From: Paramarasmius palmivorus
Lineage: Eukaryota; Basidiomycota; Agaricomycetes; Agaricales; Marasmiaceae
DNA length: 64,000 nt
Assembly (NCBI GenBank): GCA_037176845.1
Contig: JAYKXP010000051.1
Coordinates: 186,001 to 250,000, forward strand
Direction of reading: 5' to 3'
The position numbers were made by a program, and so were the translations under genes. Positions 45,246 through 56,577 of the stretch are shown piece after piece. The number at the start of each line of letters is the position of its first letter. Position 1 is the first letter of the stretch. The notes under the pieces were generated by a model that was not told where the DNA came from, did no database searches, and saw only the letters and a list, made by a program, of their open reading frames with translations.

Positions 45246-45640
45246 TTAGAAATTGGGTGCATTGATAACGACTGCCATTAAACACCCGGCCGACGTCGCC
45301 TGCGCCCATGTATCAGCATCATTAACATTGCTTTCGTGGGGCAAACGCACCGCGATAGGGATTGTCAATAACCAACCAAGGGCAACCCAACCAAGGGCAC
45401 GCCAATTAACCGCTTTCCAATCTCCGTTACACAGGGCAACACCGATAGTCGAACCAGTAATACACTGAAGTCTATACTAATGTCAAATTTTGGCATATGT
45501 GAAGAAACAATGCTTACTGAAACAGGTATTCCATACTGAGAAGTTAGAATCACCGTGATTGCAGCTCCAAGTCCCATCGAAAAACCTCGAGGAGACATTC
45601 CTTGGCTAGGTACAAGTGGAATATTGCATGCGTACACAAT
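45246..45640 (-). pseudogene. C-terminal fragment of a Pho89/PiT-type phosphate permease
   Basis: The minus strand reads SPRGFSMGLGAAITVILTSQYGIPVS, then after an intron-like gap (GTAAGC to TTCAG) CITGSTIGVALCNGDWKAVN, WRALGWVALGWLLTIPIAV and SAGCLMAVVINAPNF followed by a stop. This is the last conserved region of sodium- or proton-coupled PiT phosphate symporters, which normally reads GFSMELGAA and GLPVSTTQCITG. The expected Glu is Gly here and three residues of the PVSTTQC motif are missing at the join. The first 400 or so residues of the family are absent upstream. It is a relic, not a working transporter. Confidence 0.72.
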
Positions 45641-45669
45641 GGCCTACGCGTATAGACTCATCTATACAC

Positions 45670-45825
45670 GAGGTACGAGTGATTGAGTCTGCTTAGGGCA
45701 GACTACATAGCCTCATGAGCGCGTTCCTCGTGCTACTAGTAGTGAGGCAGCACTGTAGCAACGTACATGCTTGCATCGTCATGATGGGTATAAGTCTGCC
45801 TAGGGGAGACTAAGGCAGCACAATA
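45670..45825. repeat. Pair of related palindromic 19-mers
   Basis: AGTCTGCTTAGGGCAGACT (about 45690) has 7-bp self-complementary arms. AGTCTGCCTAGGGGAGACT (about 45795) is a close variant about 105 bases on. They lie just upstream of the permease fragment. They could be termini of a small non-autonomous element or unrelated palindromes. Confidence 0.4.
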
Positions 45826-45922
45826 CCAACATTGATTTCTTTCGGTGCACCAAAAAGATAACAGACTATTACCAATGATCATCCAGAGAAATACAACGTA
45901 TACTGCAATTGAGAAGGCGAAT

Positions 45923-47115
45923 TTACAGGGAACGGAGCAGTCTCAATTTCTGTTGAACCTCCACGATATCATTACTACTCCACTCCCCATTCCAATCATA
46001 TTCTTCGGCATTCGCACAACCATCATCCTTCAGACAGAAAGAAACAAAAGGCGGAGTGTATTCAGACGCAAAATAGGGGTCCGATGCATCGCTGGCACTG
46101 CGGCCACGGGTGAAAGGGGTGAGGCGGATAGTTGACCCTCTGTTACGGAGCCCTTTGTGAAAGGAGAAAGTGGATGGCGAAGGGGGTTCCAAATCGTAGG
46201 TTCGATTGAACGGGATAATGTCTTCGTCTCGGGTAAACTCGATGGGACTCATAGGTTGAGAGCCGGACGAAGTTTCCGAGATCGTAGACACAGTGGAGCA
46301 CATTGAAAGCTGGGAGGCGCTAGAGTCGCAACGGAGGCGGGAAGGCCTTGGTCGAGACATCATCACAGTAGCATCACTGGTAATGGACGAGGTAGATGGT
46401 CGAGAGACCTCATTGGTGGCGGGGGTCTCAGGAATCACATCAAGGGGGACAGAATCAGAAGTGGGCGATAAGACTGGCGGAAGTTTCTTCCAAAACGGTG
46501 GCACCAAAAAGTCGAAGGCCTTTCGAGCCGAGGAATTGCGACGGTGTCGACCTTCAGTCTCCTGTGATACAAGATCTGTTGGGCTAGATGGGTGTGAACA
46601 GAGGATGGCGGGTGACTGAGTGGAAGACCCAAGAGCGGCATATTCGCTCAAGTCTTTAACCCAATTTGCCGTCCTCTGGAAAGCCCGCTTTCCACGAGTA
46701 ATAATTTGAGTGGATCTTCCACTAGCGGTTGAAGATACAGAGTTTTTACGAATGAGTGTGGGTGCCGCATTGCGAATAGGCGACGGAGCTGAATCTGAGG
46801 AAATCAATCGCAAATAGTACCCAAAAAAACACGACACAACCATACCAGAAGAGTCATCGTTTTGAGGAATGGCCACCATGTTGCTACCAGATGAGGGAGC
46901 ATTAGAGTAAGAGACAATGGTGTCGTCCTGAGATTCGTTCAACGGAAGAGGTAGATGAACCTATTTAAGAGTCAGCAACAGGAGATCAATTCTAAACAAA
47001 AACGCGAGCATACGTCTTTCTTCGATCGTGAAACCCCTCCAACCGAGAATGAGGGCCTGCGTCTAAAAGCAATTCGAATAGCTGAGGCGGTATTGCTATG
47101 CTCTGCATATGCCAT
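45923..47115 (-). CDS. Disordered Ser-rich fungal protein of unknown function
   Basis: Three exons are inferred. The first starts at the ATG at 47115 (MAYAEHSNTASAIRIAFRRR) and splices by GTATGC to AAATAG into VHLPLPLNESQDDTIVSYSN. A second intron (GTATGG to CCTCAG) joins DDSS to DSAPSPIRNAAP and removes a hydrophobic reading (MVVSCFFGYYLRL) that would otherwise look like a membrane segment. The protein is about 365 residues, rich in Ser, Pro and Thr, with basic patches (RGKRAFQRTANWVKDLSEYA) and a conserved-looking acidic C-terminus EEYDWNGEWSSNDIVEVQQK. No domain is recognised. The tail suggests a short binding helix. It may be a regulatory or scaffold protein, but that is a guess. Confidence 0.65.
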
Positions 47116-47348
47116 GTTAAGGAGTGGAATGTTGAGGTGTAAAAAGAAAGACTGGGGGTAAATTTACTGAGCTTCGATTGCGGGGCCAGGTTTATATCTG
47201 AGAAAACGGCCCCTTTCCGACCCAAGAGCCTCAGGCTCAAGATGACGAGTCAGGGGTCCACATAATTACCATCGACGATCAGACCATGGATATTTGTGGA
47301 ATTTTTGTGGAACAAGAACGTGTAGAAAGAGTGCATTCAAATTATACA

Positions 47349-48330
47349 CTATGATTTTCTTGTCTGAAAACGCTCTATCAGGCCACCTAACAACCCTGTC
47401 TTTTTTGGTGGAGAAACTGGTATCTCATGGGTAAACCTCTCCTGCAAGACACGGGAACTTGTATCGTTGGACTGCGTCCATTTTAAGACGAGGTCCAAAG
47501 TACTCTTTTCCAGGAATCGCATAACCATTGATTCTTTTTGCCATACTCCGGTTGTCCATACTGGTAGTGGTCCTTGTTTGTGTACTGCAGTCGCGTCTTC
47601 TGTGTGTCGGAGGAATAGTTTGCGGAGAGCATGCATCCAATTTTCATCATGCATTCGATTGGCCATGACGACATCCGTGAAAATACGATCACCGACGACT
47701 AGGAGTTCGTGGTCTTGTATGGGGTGCGGTAGCGAGCGAAAATATCCACGAATAGATGAGATGCAAGAATAGGCAGGTTTGAGGGAACTGTGCATGAGAA
47801 CCGGGACGCGAAGATGATGGCAAACTGATTCTGCCTGTGCACGCTCAGAAATTTCACAGGTCTTAGGGACGCGAATGACTCACCTGAATACCACCTGCAT
47901 CTAGATGGGTACCAGCAGAATTGCTGACAATAATGACATTCTTTTCACCAAAAGTTTCCCGGCATTCCTTCCATGCTTCCTAACTGGACTATGAGAAGAA
48001 GACTAGGTTGGAAAGGACGCGACAAACTTGCAATTCTGGAACGAGCGTGTCTCTGTAAGGGATAGTCTACATTCTGATAATGAGTTTCGGTGGATTTCGA
48101 AGTTCTTCTCACATACCAAGCAATTATCCTTGTCAAAGACCGCTCCTCGATATCCCGCTTTCTTCAATGCAGGGAAATTGAGTTGCCGAATGTCTGCTCT
48201 TGACGTCAGTATTGCTCTATAACCCGTACAAATTATGAATCGAACCTTGTATCACGAGCCCTGGGACAACAATTCTGGGATTTACCAAGAGATGAAGGGG
48301 AGCTAGCAGGCCGGGAACATTGAGAGGCAT
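47349..48330 (-). CDS. GEP4: Gep4-type mitochondrial phosphatidylglycerophosphatase
   Basis: Gep4 removes the phosphate from phosphatidylglycerophosphate in the mitochondrial cardiolipin pathway. The start MPLNVPGLLAPLHLLVNPRI splices into ADIRQLNFPALKKAGYRGAV. The HAD motif I is FDKDNCL joined to TIPYRDTLVPELQ (both Asp present). Next are EAWKECRETFGEKNVIIVSN with motif II SNSAGTHLDAGG, then a Lys in SSLKPAYSC, and motif III/IV VVGDRIFTDVVMANRM. About five short introns are removed to give roughly 250 residues. The C-terminus GLLGGLIERF is amphipathic. All key residues of the YqeG/Gep4 HAD group are present, so the gene is probably functional. Confidence 0.87.
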
Positions 48331-48983
48331 GCAAAACGACGCCAATGGTGCGGGCACGTGTTGAGTACGTTGGGTTGACGTTGGGTACTCTTGCCGAGCT
48401 TCCCGGCACTTTGCAGAACCACAACCCCGTCAGTCGAATTCGAGCCACTCAATACCTACTCACCCCCCAGGGTCTCAGTATTCCGAATCTTGGCCAAATT
48501 TCTTGTTACTCTCACTCAATACCTTTACTGTTTCGGCTATGTCCACGACACATTTCCGGTTGGTTTGGGTCGTAATTTGCGACTGCAACCACGGTATGTA
48601 ACTACTGAAGTCTATGTACCTTATGCTCTTACGCTCATTCCAATTCTTAGAAAGTGCCAAGTCGGATTTACTGTCGAATTTATACTGAACAGTGACGGGC
48701 CAACGAACGGTTGATGCGCGGGTGCACCGGGAACACTTCGACTCTTCTTTCCCGGTTCTGTGCCGTACTCGATCCTACTTTTCGCCTCCATTCGAGCCTC
48801 CCACAGTAAATGCTTGGGTGTCCTTGGGCATAGGACCCACTGTTTGGGTGCTCGTCGCAATTGCCTCGATTGTGCCTCGAAACTAAAGGCGCAAAGACTA
48901 TAAAAACCCATTGGTTGGACTGGCTCAATACAGTGGTCAAACCTCTCTCTCTCAGTCTCCCCTAGTCACTTGACTCGGCAGCG
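48331..48983. promoter_or_regulatory. Intergenic promoter region with CCAAT and TATA elements
   Basis: Divergent 650-bp spacer. A TATAAAA at 48899-48905 lies 79 bases before the ATG of the secreted protein gene, with an ATTGG (inverted CCAAT) at about 48910. No gene was found in the rest. Confidence 0.5.
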
Positions 48984-51651
48984 ATGAGGTTCTCCGTCGT
49001 TTTCACAGCTCTTGCTTTCCTGTTGCCTAGGTCTGCCTTTGCGCAGACGCCATGGCCCCCGTATGATCCATCTCCAGCTTTTACAATTGGTTACATACAA
49101 GGGTCAGTATCACATTCATTTCTATGCCGGATATCTGTTTGCTAACGTGCTTTCTAGTGCAACTTGGAATAATCAGTCAGACGTTCTCTCTGGCGGAACC
49201 CTTACAATCAACAATCAAGAATTCATCATTCCGCGGAACCTCCTCGTCAATACACCTGCTCTTACAGCTGTAGCATGGGGTGAACTTTTCAACGGAGACA
49301 CCATAAATCTTCCTCTATGGCCCGAGGTTGCTTGGGAGGCACAGGTAAACATCTTCTATTCCGAATGCACTGTTTAATCTGACCGACGTCTTGTGGCTAG
49401 ATCTTTGCGAACTATATCGGTGGACAATATATTGCAGGCATCGTGTACATTTTCCAAGAGCTGGGTAACGGCGGTCAAGGATTCATCTCTGCTATCGACT
49501 ACGAGAAAGGAGAACTTCGTGTAGGAGGTAACCCGAATGAGCCAAACAGTGGCGTTAGGGTTGTGATCAATGATCCCGGTGAGCTTATCCAGTCAATGAA
49601 TGCGGTGCATAACTCTTACACGACACGTCAGTTGGACGCTACGGACTCGTCCACGGTGACTGGCCGATTTGGACCGCTGACACTGGTGCGTCGAGAACCA
49701 TCGTGCCCATTCCTATATCTCATTGCTTGCAATCTTAGACGCTCCTAGCATCACCGCAAGCACTGGCTTCCCTGTGTGCATCCCTCGCACAGATCCTGCT
49801 GTCGAAGATGATCCTCTCTGTCCCAAGAAGAACCGACCTCTCGACACCTCCGGTAGACCCGTTTCTGGATTGTAGGTAGTCTTGTGGGTCTTCTCGTTAT
49901 CTTAGCTCACGGTTCTATTAGCACCTTCGGTGCTCCGCCTGTACGAGAGGGACAACCTGACCCGCATCTCTTTGTACCTCTCGCAGTCGGTGACCATATT
50001 ATCTTCGCCGGCACTCTCGTCAAGGATCCAGACAGCGACGAGCGAATTATCGCCGCCTACGAAATTGACGCTAACCTTGGAATATACACCGCGCCCGGTA
50101 CTGTGTAAGCTGGGACCCTACCACGTAGAGTTTTATTCGATGCTGACCAACACCCGTAGGCCTGCCTACCTGATCATCACAGAGGCTCTTCAGGCTGGTA
50201 TTGACGGAAGTAAGTGCACTGTGCTCAACCTTTGTTCTTGTACCTGTTTTCTAACAATACTGTGCAGACCAACGCGGCGAAATCCAAGAAACTCGAGTTG
50301 AAGGATACACTACTGATGAAACCGCCACCATTGAGATTTACGCTATTGACGTTGATCCCTGCACTGGTGAAGAAAGCGAACGTATCTGGGGCTCAGTTGT
50401 CCCTCGAGCACTTGAGCGACGTGGTCAATGGCGGTTCCGATCCGAGTCCACCAGGTATGTCCGCGTATAATCCCTCGCAATCATGTCTAAATAATGCGAC
50501 TTAGACTACCTCCCTACACTCGTGAGGTCGTAGCACGTATCGCTACCGGAACAAGAGTCACTGCCAACGGTGTAGTTGCAGGCGAATTTGTTGCTCCTTA
50601 CCCTCCTGATGGTTACATTTTCCCCGAGTTGATTGTCTTTGGGGACACCCAACTTCCTCACGAGTTTGACAAACTTCCCTTCCTCGCTCAGGGTAGTGGT
50701 CCATGGCTCGGTGGTATCCCTGGTGTTCCAGAGGCCGAGACCGGTCCCATTGTCGGTCAATTGGACCCATGGCCCGGTGTGACCAGGCCTGCTCCCATCC
50801 AGTGTCCTGAGGTTAACCCTCTGGTTCCCGTTGCGGACGCCGGTGCAGACTTTACCGTACTCAGTGGTGCCCGAGTCACACTCGTCGGTGGTTTGAAGAA
50901 CAACGTTGATTGTGAGCAACTAGGTCATTTTCGTTGTCCTGATACTCGTACTAATGCAAGGTGAACGAACCAGTATCCGGTGTTGAATTCGCCTGGACTC
51001 AAACGGGCGGAGACTCCGTTATCTTGGACACAGCCGCTGGAATCAACGCGACCTTCACTGCTCCCACTGTCACATCTCTAGCAGCGCTAACATTCACCTT
51101 CCAAGCTTCCAATGACGCTGGTTCAAGCACCGATGAGGTCGTAGTCAACGTCAACCCAGCTATCGCAGACGCGGTTGGTCCTCTTTTTATTTCCTGGTTG
51201 CTTAACGCTAAAATGGCTTTTGCATAGATCACCATTGAAACTGTTGATTGGAAGAGCGGGGGCGGATCTGGTATTTTGACTGTCAGAGCTAGGACCAACA
51301 GCCCTGTTTCGCAGCTATTCGTATCTGTAAGTCATCCTTTGGCCTCCTCCGCTAATGGCATCGAAACTAATCTCTGCCTAGGCATCTACCATCGCCCGCG
51401 TTCCAATGAACCCCATCGGAAACCAACGTTTCGAGGCCCTCATCTCTATTCGCCCTGCCCCCGGCTCTATCACAGTCTCCTCTAGCTTGGGCGCGTCCGT
51501 TACCATTCCTGTTCCTGACTCTATGGTCATTGGTCCGTTAGATGAGGGTAACAACTCTACAGAAACTGCTTCGGCTACTGCTGTAGAGAGCACCGACTCT
51601 ACCTCCACTTCGGTCAGTGCTGAGTCCGCTGAGACTAGCACAGCCGCCTAA
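48984..51651 (+). CDS. Secreted protein with PKD-like domain and Ser/Thr-rich C-terminus
   Basis: MRFSVVFTALAFLLPRSAFAQ is a clear signal peptide. About nine short introns are removed, giving roughly 690 residues. The N-terminal two thirds (ATWNNQSDVLSGGTLTINNQ, HLFVPLAVGDHIIFAGTLVK, GYIFPELIVFGDTQLPHEFD) matches no enzyme family I know. Residues about 470-570 have the form of a PKD/Ig-like beta sandwich: VPVADAGADFTVLSGARVTL, EFAWTQTGGDSVIL, TFTFQASNDAGSSTDEVVV. The C-terminus is a Ser/Thr-rich stretch (ETASATAVESTDSTSTSVSA), likely O-glycosylated, without an obvious GPI signal. It is probably an extracellular or cell-wall protein; no catalytic activity can be assigned. Confidence 0.78.
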
Positions 51652-52298
51652 GCTCTCTGAGCCCGCCTTTCGTTTCTACTCTCTACTGATTTCCATTCAT
51701 TTACCCAAGCCGAAGTACCAAGTACTCAACCGGTCTCTTTCTCTCGTTGTATAATTATTGCATATCTATGTGGTTATAGATGCCAATCAATAGAACTTCA
51801 CTCCTTCACCATGTTCAATTCATGCAGCTAAATTGATGGTGAGCCTCCCTAAGTGCTGCGTACCCCGAACGTCTCCCTGTGCTCTTTCCTTCTATGACAG
51901 GGATTGGCCGGGTCGAGGCGGAGCTGAACCTTCGGGCCTTCAGATCTTCAGGTACAATCATCCTCTATTGACTCGTTATGAAAGTACGTTTTGGGGCCAT
52001 ACTTCGTAGACAGTGAATTGTGTTACTGTAATACCAAAACCGCCTTCACCGGTGAGGGTCACCGTAAAGTGTTGAACAGCGCGTATCCAGGACCAGCCCA
52101 AGAGCAAGAGCAAACTAGATCGAGCGAAAAGTATTGACGCCATGGTGGTCATTTGGCAAGAGCATGATAAATTACATAACTGTCGATCTGGCCGACTATC
52201 GAGCCTACTAAACCCAAAGGTTCAGCAATAAAAACAAAAACTACAACTTTAATGACAGTCGGGTATCAAAGTGGTGTCGGCAAGTGTACTGCTACTGT
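51652..52298. other. Convergent intergenic region, no gene seen
   Basis: About 650 bases between two genes whose 3' ends face each other. It should hold both polyadenylation regions. Nothing else was identified. Confidence 0.45.
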
Positions 52299-53906
52299 TC
52301 ACTGGTAGACCTTTACCGAAGCAAAATCGAAGTATGCCTGAGCGAACGCTCCGGGATTGTTGTTGACATAGTCTGAAAAGATGTTAAGTTGAAGCCTAGC
52401 ACCTTCGATATAGAGATGATATACTGACCGACACAAGTACCGGGGCACCCAGCGCTAGAGTATATAGAGGACTGACCTGCCCAGTCACCACCTGTTCAAA
52501 CACGTGAGGCAAGTCATCGTTGTAGGAACGCCGTCGGACTCACAGAAAGTTACTACAGTATATTCAGATGATGAGTGGGTGAACAAGGTCAGTGAGTCAG
52601 TGTACTTACAGTTGATTATGATCTAGTATTGTGAGTATGTCACTCAAGGAGCCAATGGAATTCAAATATCACATACATGGTGAGCGCCGAACTTTTGCGC
52701 AATATTGCATGACCCGGTTGAGGGGAAGTATGCTACAGGTGTACCCTGAAAAATGATCGTTAGGATAGCCAAAATCATATACTGTACAAAATCACAGACC
52801 CAGCCATCGGTATTGACGTTCGATGCACCATTGCGGACATCACCAGGGACCGAGCCGTCATTGCGAGCCCAGAACCAGACCTTTATGAAGTCATTGTTCC
52901 GCTCCACTGCGTACCTAGATGAATAAGTAGGTAAACATTATTTCAAGGAGGACTAAGAAAATATCTCACCATCCTCCGCCGTTTGAATTGAAGGCAGGCC
53001 CGTAGCTGTTCCATTGGGGTAATTGCACACCACAACCAGCATTACCATTCGCCGCAACATCGCAATCGAGTTGAAGTGATGTTCCAGTCTGTTGACGCTG
53101 AGCGGGCATTACACAGCCTGAAGGTCAATAATAAGTGGGAGACGTCTCATAGCACCGTTTCCATGAGCTACTTGCCCGACGAAGTATGCAATGTTGCGTG
53201 GTTGGGCCCTTGGTCATTCACACCCTGTAAACATGCAGTCAACATCGTTAAAGAATGTGTCGATCATGAAACTTATCTAGTATATCTATCTCGCCCTGCG
53301 TTCAGTTTTGTTAGTGGCATCAAGATCTCCTAGACAACTCCGGATGAATAGGTACCTGATTGGGCCAAGGGTCACTGAAAGACCACACTGCAGGCCATGT
53401 GCTGTTAACATTAGTTCCTTGAAAAATCGGTCCTGCCTGTTGACAACGCACCCGCATCCCTGTGGCATATGGCGGATGTTAAACCTAACACAGTATCAGT
53501 ATTAATATTTGCGCCGCCATCGAGAGGTCAAACATACACCATCACAGATCTCCCAAATTGTTTATTAGATTGGAGTCGAACTGAGTTCCTTCCTGGACCG
53601 TTTGGATTCAACACCGATTTAGAGTCCGCACGAAGGATAAAGGTGTCCCCAGACCCGTATGTCAAGTTCTGGTTGCGGGCGGTATTAGCATCCACATAAT
53701 TACTACATGTTGATGAGTATAGCCCTGATACTGCATTGCGACGGATACACTTACACACGTCCATGTGTGGGATCTGCGATGTTGAGAACAGAAAAACCAG
53801 ATAAGAAGCTCTGGCCCACAAAATTGTCGGATATTGAGTATGTAGCTGCATTGACGTGGGCGACTAAGGGGAAGAGCGCGAGAAGATACAGTGAGAATCG
53901 AGCCAT
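52299..53906 (-). CDS. Secreted GH16-family endo-beta-1,3(4)-glucanase
   Basis: Signal peptide MARFSLYLLALFPLVAHVNA, then YSISDNFVGQSFLSGF. After splicing the protein reads NYVDANTARNQNLTYGSGD, SVMVFNIRHMPQGCG, TWPAVWSFSDPWPNQ, GEIDIL(E)GVNDQGPNHATL, CDVAANGNAGCGVQLPQWNS and AFAQAYFDFASVKVYQ at the end. GEIDILE is the ExDxxE active site of GH16 (Glu nucleophile, Asp, Glu acid/base). Length is about 320 residues, normal for this fungal laminarinase-like group. It would hydrolyse or remodel cell-wall or external beta-glucans. Two introns are non-canonical: 53118-53175 begins GC, and 53227-53276, which splits the last catalytic Glu codon, fits only AT-AC. If that intron is not spliced the active site is destroyed. 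Confidence 0.82.
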
Positions 53907-54992
53907 CCTGCTAGACGTTGAGTCTTTGAAGCTTGACTACCTGACCTCTTTATACCACTATGCAGAGGTCCTCCAAGGCCGTCCGCTGCCGCATGTAGAT
54001 AATTCGGATGATTGCACAAGGTATCTAGGCAGTAAAGAATGGTTCTTTCTAGCCTGATTTTCCGACAACCATCCTGATTTGTCATACACAGAGCGGCTTT
54101 TCTGTTCATCCAACAGAGATCAAGGCAAGTGCTCAGTGCACTAAATGCAGAAGCCTTGACCTCCTGGTGAAGGTGAAGAGTTTCCCCGTCATCAATGTCC
54201 AGGAATTTTCCAGCGAGTACACAGGGGTGTGTAGTTCTAAATGGTGACCCAGCATAAGTGAAGAGAGCGATATGAAGTTGATTAGTCGAATACGTGCATA
54301 CCTGTAACCGTTTCCGTAGCACATGTGAATGTTCGCAACGTCTTCATCGCTCCTCTTTGGTGTACAAGAGCGCGCAAGGTCCTCGCGATTGGGTTACAGA
54401 AATGGCCTACATCAGCGCAGGTTCCTACTTGTGAGTTGATATTTTGACTCTGACATCTCAGCTGATTCCTGGAACCTCGGGGCCAATTCCAACTCAATTC
54501 AGTCACCATGGTTCGTAATTAGTCGTCTCGCAGGAAATTTGACATATCGGGTATGGTCTCGACACTTACTAAAGTTTCAGGCTTCTCCCCGTCTTTCCTC
54601 CGAGTAGAATGTTTTGCGTTTACGGTGAGCTTGAACCGGTGTTATAGGAGCGTCGTGGGAATCTGAAGAGGTGAACAATCGACTTGGTAATTAGGCCTGT
54701 AGGAATAATACAACAGAGCGAGCACAATGATCATCATGTACCCCCACGAAAGGGCGAACATCGGAATGTTCAACATTGTGCACTTCCTAGTATGGAATCA
54801 ACTTCAACAATTGGGTGGTGAGAAACATCGATTATGCTGCACTGTGGGACAGGAGATACAAGAGGTGAGCTGTTACCAGACACCCTACCATTTGCATGAA
54901 AGGGATTGACAGGAGCAACTGGTACAGCGGGAGAGTTGTTAGAATTAGTTTCAATATCTTCCCGTGGTGAAAAGCCTACGAAAATGAATGAA
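53907..54992. other. 1.1-kb intergenic region, no supported gene
   Basis: The minus-strand frame at 53864-54322 overlaps the GH16 start and has no family resemblance. Short frames at 54282-54509 and 54727-54909 are likewise unsupported. No repeats or RNA genes were seen. Confidence 0.4.
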
Positions 54993-56515
54993 TCAGAACC
55001 ACCAAAACCACTGAGAATAATGCGACGCACCACCGATACCCAACTTCTTCAAAATGTCGACGGATGATCCTAACGTTCGATCAGTATAATATCAAAACGA
55101 CAGAAACATGAAATACGCACCTGAAAAGCAATACAGTACCTGAACGGCATTCGCCATCCCGAGTCTCGCGCTATGTCAAGGTCTCCACTCGGCGTCCGGA
55201 GGAAGACCTTCGGTATATAGAGACACATGAGCTGCTACTAAACGTTCCATAGTGCTTTGTTCGATGGATCGAATCTTGATTTCCGAGCGCTGCAGAAATA
55301 GATGCGTGAGTAATTATATCATTGAGAGACTTCGGACGGGGCTTGATAGTCACCAAGGCAAAGCATGTACCGCGGTAGATATAATTGAAGACCTCTTTGT
55401 GCTCAGGATCGGATTTTTGCATTGATGTCGCTGACAACTGCTGTTGTGTAGTACGTTTAATGCGCTGTTGGCGGGAATTAGGGCGAGAACATGACAGGAA
55501 GTGAACAACATACGTTCTTATTATCCCTTTCCATCGGAGTTTCATTCTCTGACGCCGCATCGGACTGGGATTGAGATTGGCTCTGAGCCTCCTCGACCCT
55601 TTTCCGCTTGGTACCCTTGTTTGCACTAGACCCGACGTTGAAGACATCTACGTCGGCTTGATCAACAGCTTTTCCCTTCCCCTTCTCCCTGGCTTTTGGT
55701 TTAGTCTCCTTGGGTGGTAACTGAGGAACCTTGAATTCAGAAGGAGCTTTCCCTAGCCGTACACCGCTTCCTAGGGTGGCCGCCAAAGAGTTCGGCGCAG
55801 CAGACGACGGTTTTGGAAGCCGTGCGTTGAATGCTGCGAGGTTTGCACTGGAAATCCGGCGAAGGTCGCGTGAACGTGATGAAGAATGTGAAGGTGGCTT
55901 TCGAGGTGTAGGATCATCAGGGCGAGGAATACGTGCTTTAGCTGGTTGAGGTGCTGGTGTTATCCGGGCCACAGCAAGCTGGCAGGACGAGGAATCTGTG
56001 CGTGTAGAGTCGAGCCCAGAGGGTTCTGGCTTTATGTAGATGATGATTTGAGTAGTTTCGGGTCCATCTAGTAATAGACATTCAGTTGAGGCCTTTGAGA
56101 AGAACCAGACACGTACTACTGTCGCCCAGTGCCACTCTGATACCAATAGCATCCGTTGAAGTTGTCGGTAAACAAAACATATTCTCAACATATATTCGAG
56201 AAAGCATCGCGTCGGGGTGTATATCCCTACTCAAAAGCTTCAGAAACCATGAGCGTATAGATCAGAAAAAACCTACATAGAAATGCCCCCACTATCATCC
56301 ATATAAATATCCTTCATATTTGTTACCCCCATGAACTGCAAGGCTGGCCTTCCCCGCATACTTTCCAGGGCCAAAGCCAGAGGATTTTCGAGGAGATTGT
56401 GACTGGCATCAAGATGCGCTGAGAAAGTAATACCGTCGAGGAGAAGATGAGAGTCTGGAAGAGAAAGCGCACCGCGATACAAAAGCCGGTAAGTGCTCTT
56501 GTTTGGAGAGTCCAT
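54993..56515 (-). CDS. Possible Sld7-like DNA replication protein
   Basis: The start MDSPNKSTYRLLYRGALSLP is followed by a globular N-terminal part (LLLDGITFSAHLDAS, ENPLALALESMRGRPALQFM). Introns then lead to HPDAMLSRIYVENMFC and IGIRVALGD, and a disordered basic middle (KPKAREKGKGKAVDQADVDV, KGTKRKRVEEAQ). The C-terminal domain is helical: DPEHKEVFNYIYRGTCFALR joined to SEIKIRSIEQSTMERLVAAH. I recall this arrangement as the fungal family with a Sld7-type C-terminal domain, a partner of Sld3 in origin firing, but I cannot confirm it. It starts 62 bp from thymidylate synthase on the other strand with an MCB element between, which suits an S-phase gene. The last exon and exact stop are uncertain. 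Confidence 0.6.
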
Positions 56516-56557
56516 TAGAGGTTGAAGTGACAATTCAACGTGACAGTTCGTGACAAG

Positions 56558-56563
56558 ACGCGT
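56558..56563. promoter_or_regulatory. MluI cell-cycle box (MCB) in a 62-bp bidirectional promoter
   Basis: ACGCGT lies 15 bases before the thymidylate synthase ATG (56578) and about 43 bases before the opposite ATG (56515). The motif is the binding site of the MBF (Mbp1/Swi6 or Res/Cdc10) G1/S activator in ascomycetes and controls thymidylate synthase in yeasts. Confidence 0.6.
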
Positions 56564-56577
56564 TGATTTCTACCACG

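Noticed and set aside
46800..46860. Hydrophobic stretch MVVSCFFGYYLRL suggesting a membrane protein
   Set aside because: It begins with GTATGG and ends CCTCAG and is in-frame intron sequence; the spliced protein is soluble and disordered.
53864..54322. 152-codon minus-strand frame upstream of the GH16 gene
   Set aside because: It overlaps the GH16 signal-peptide exon in another frame, has no homology I recognise and no splice context.
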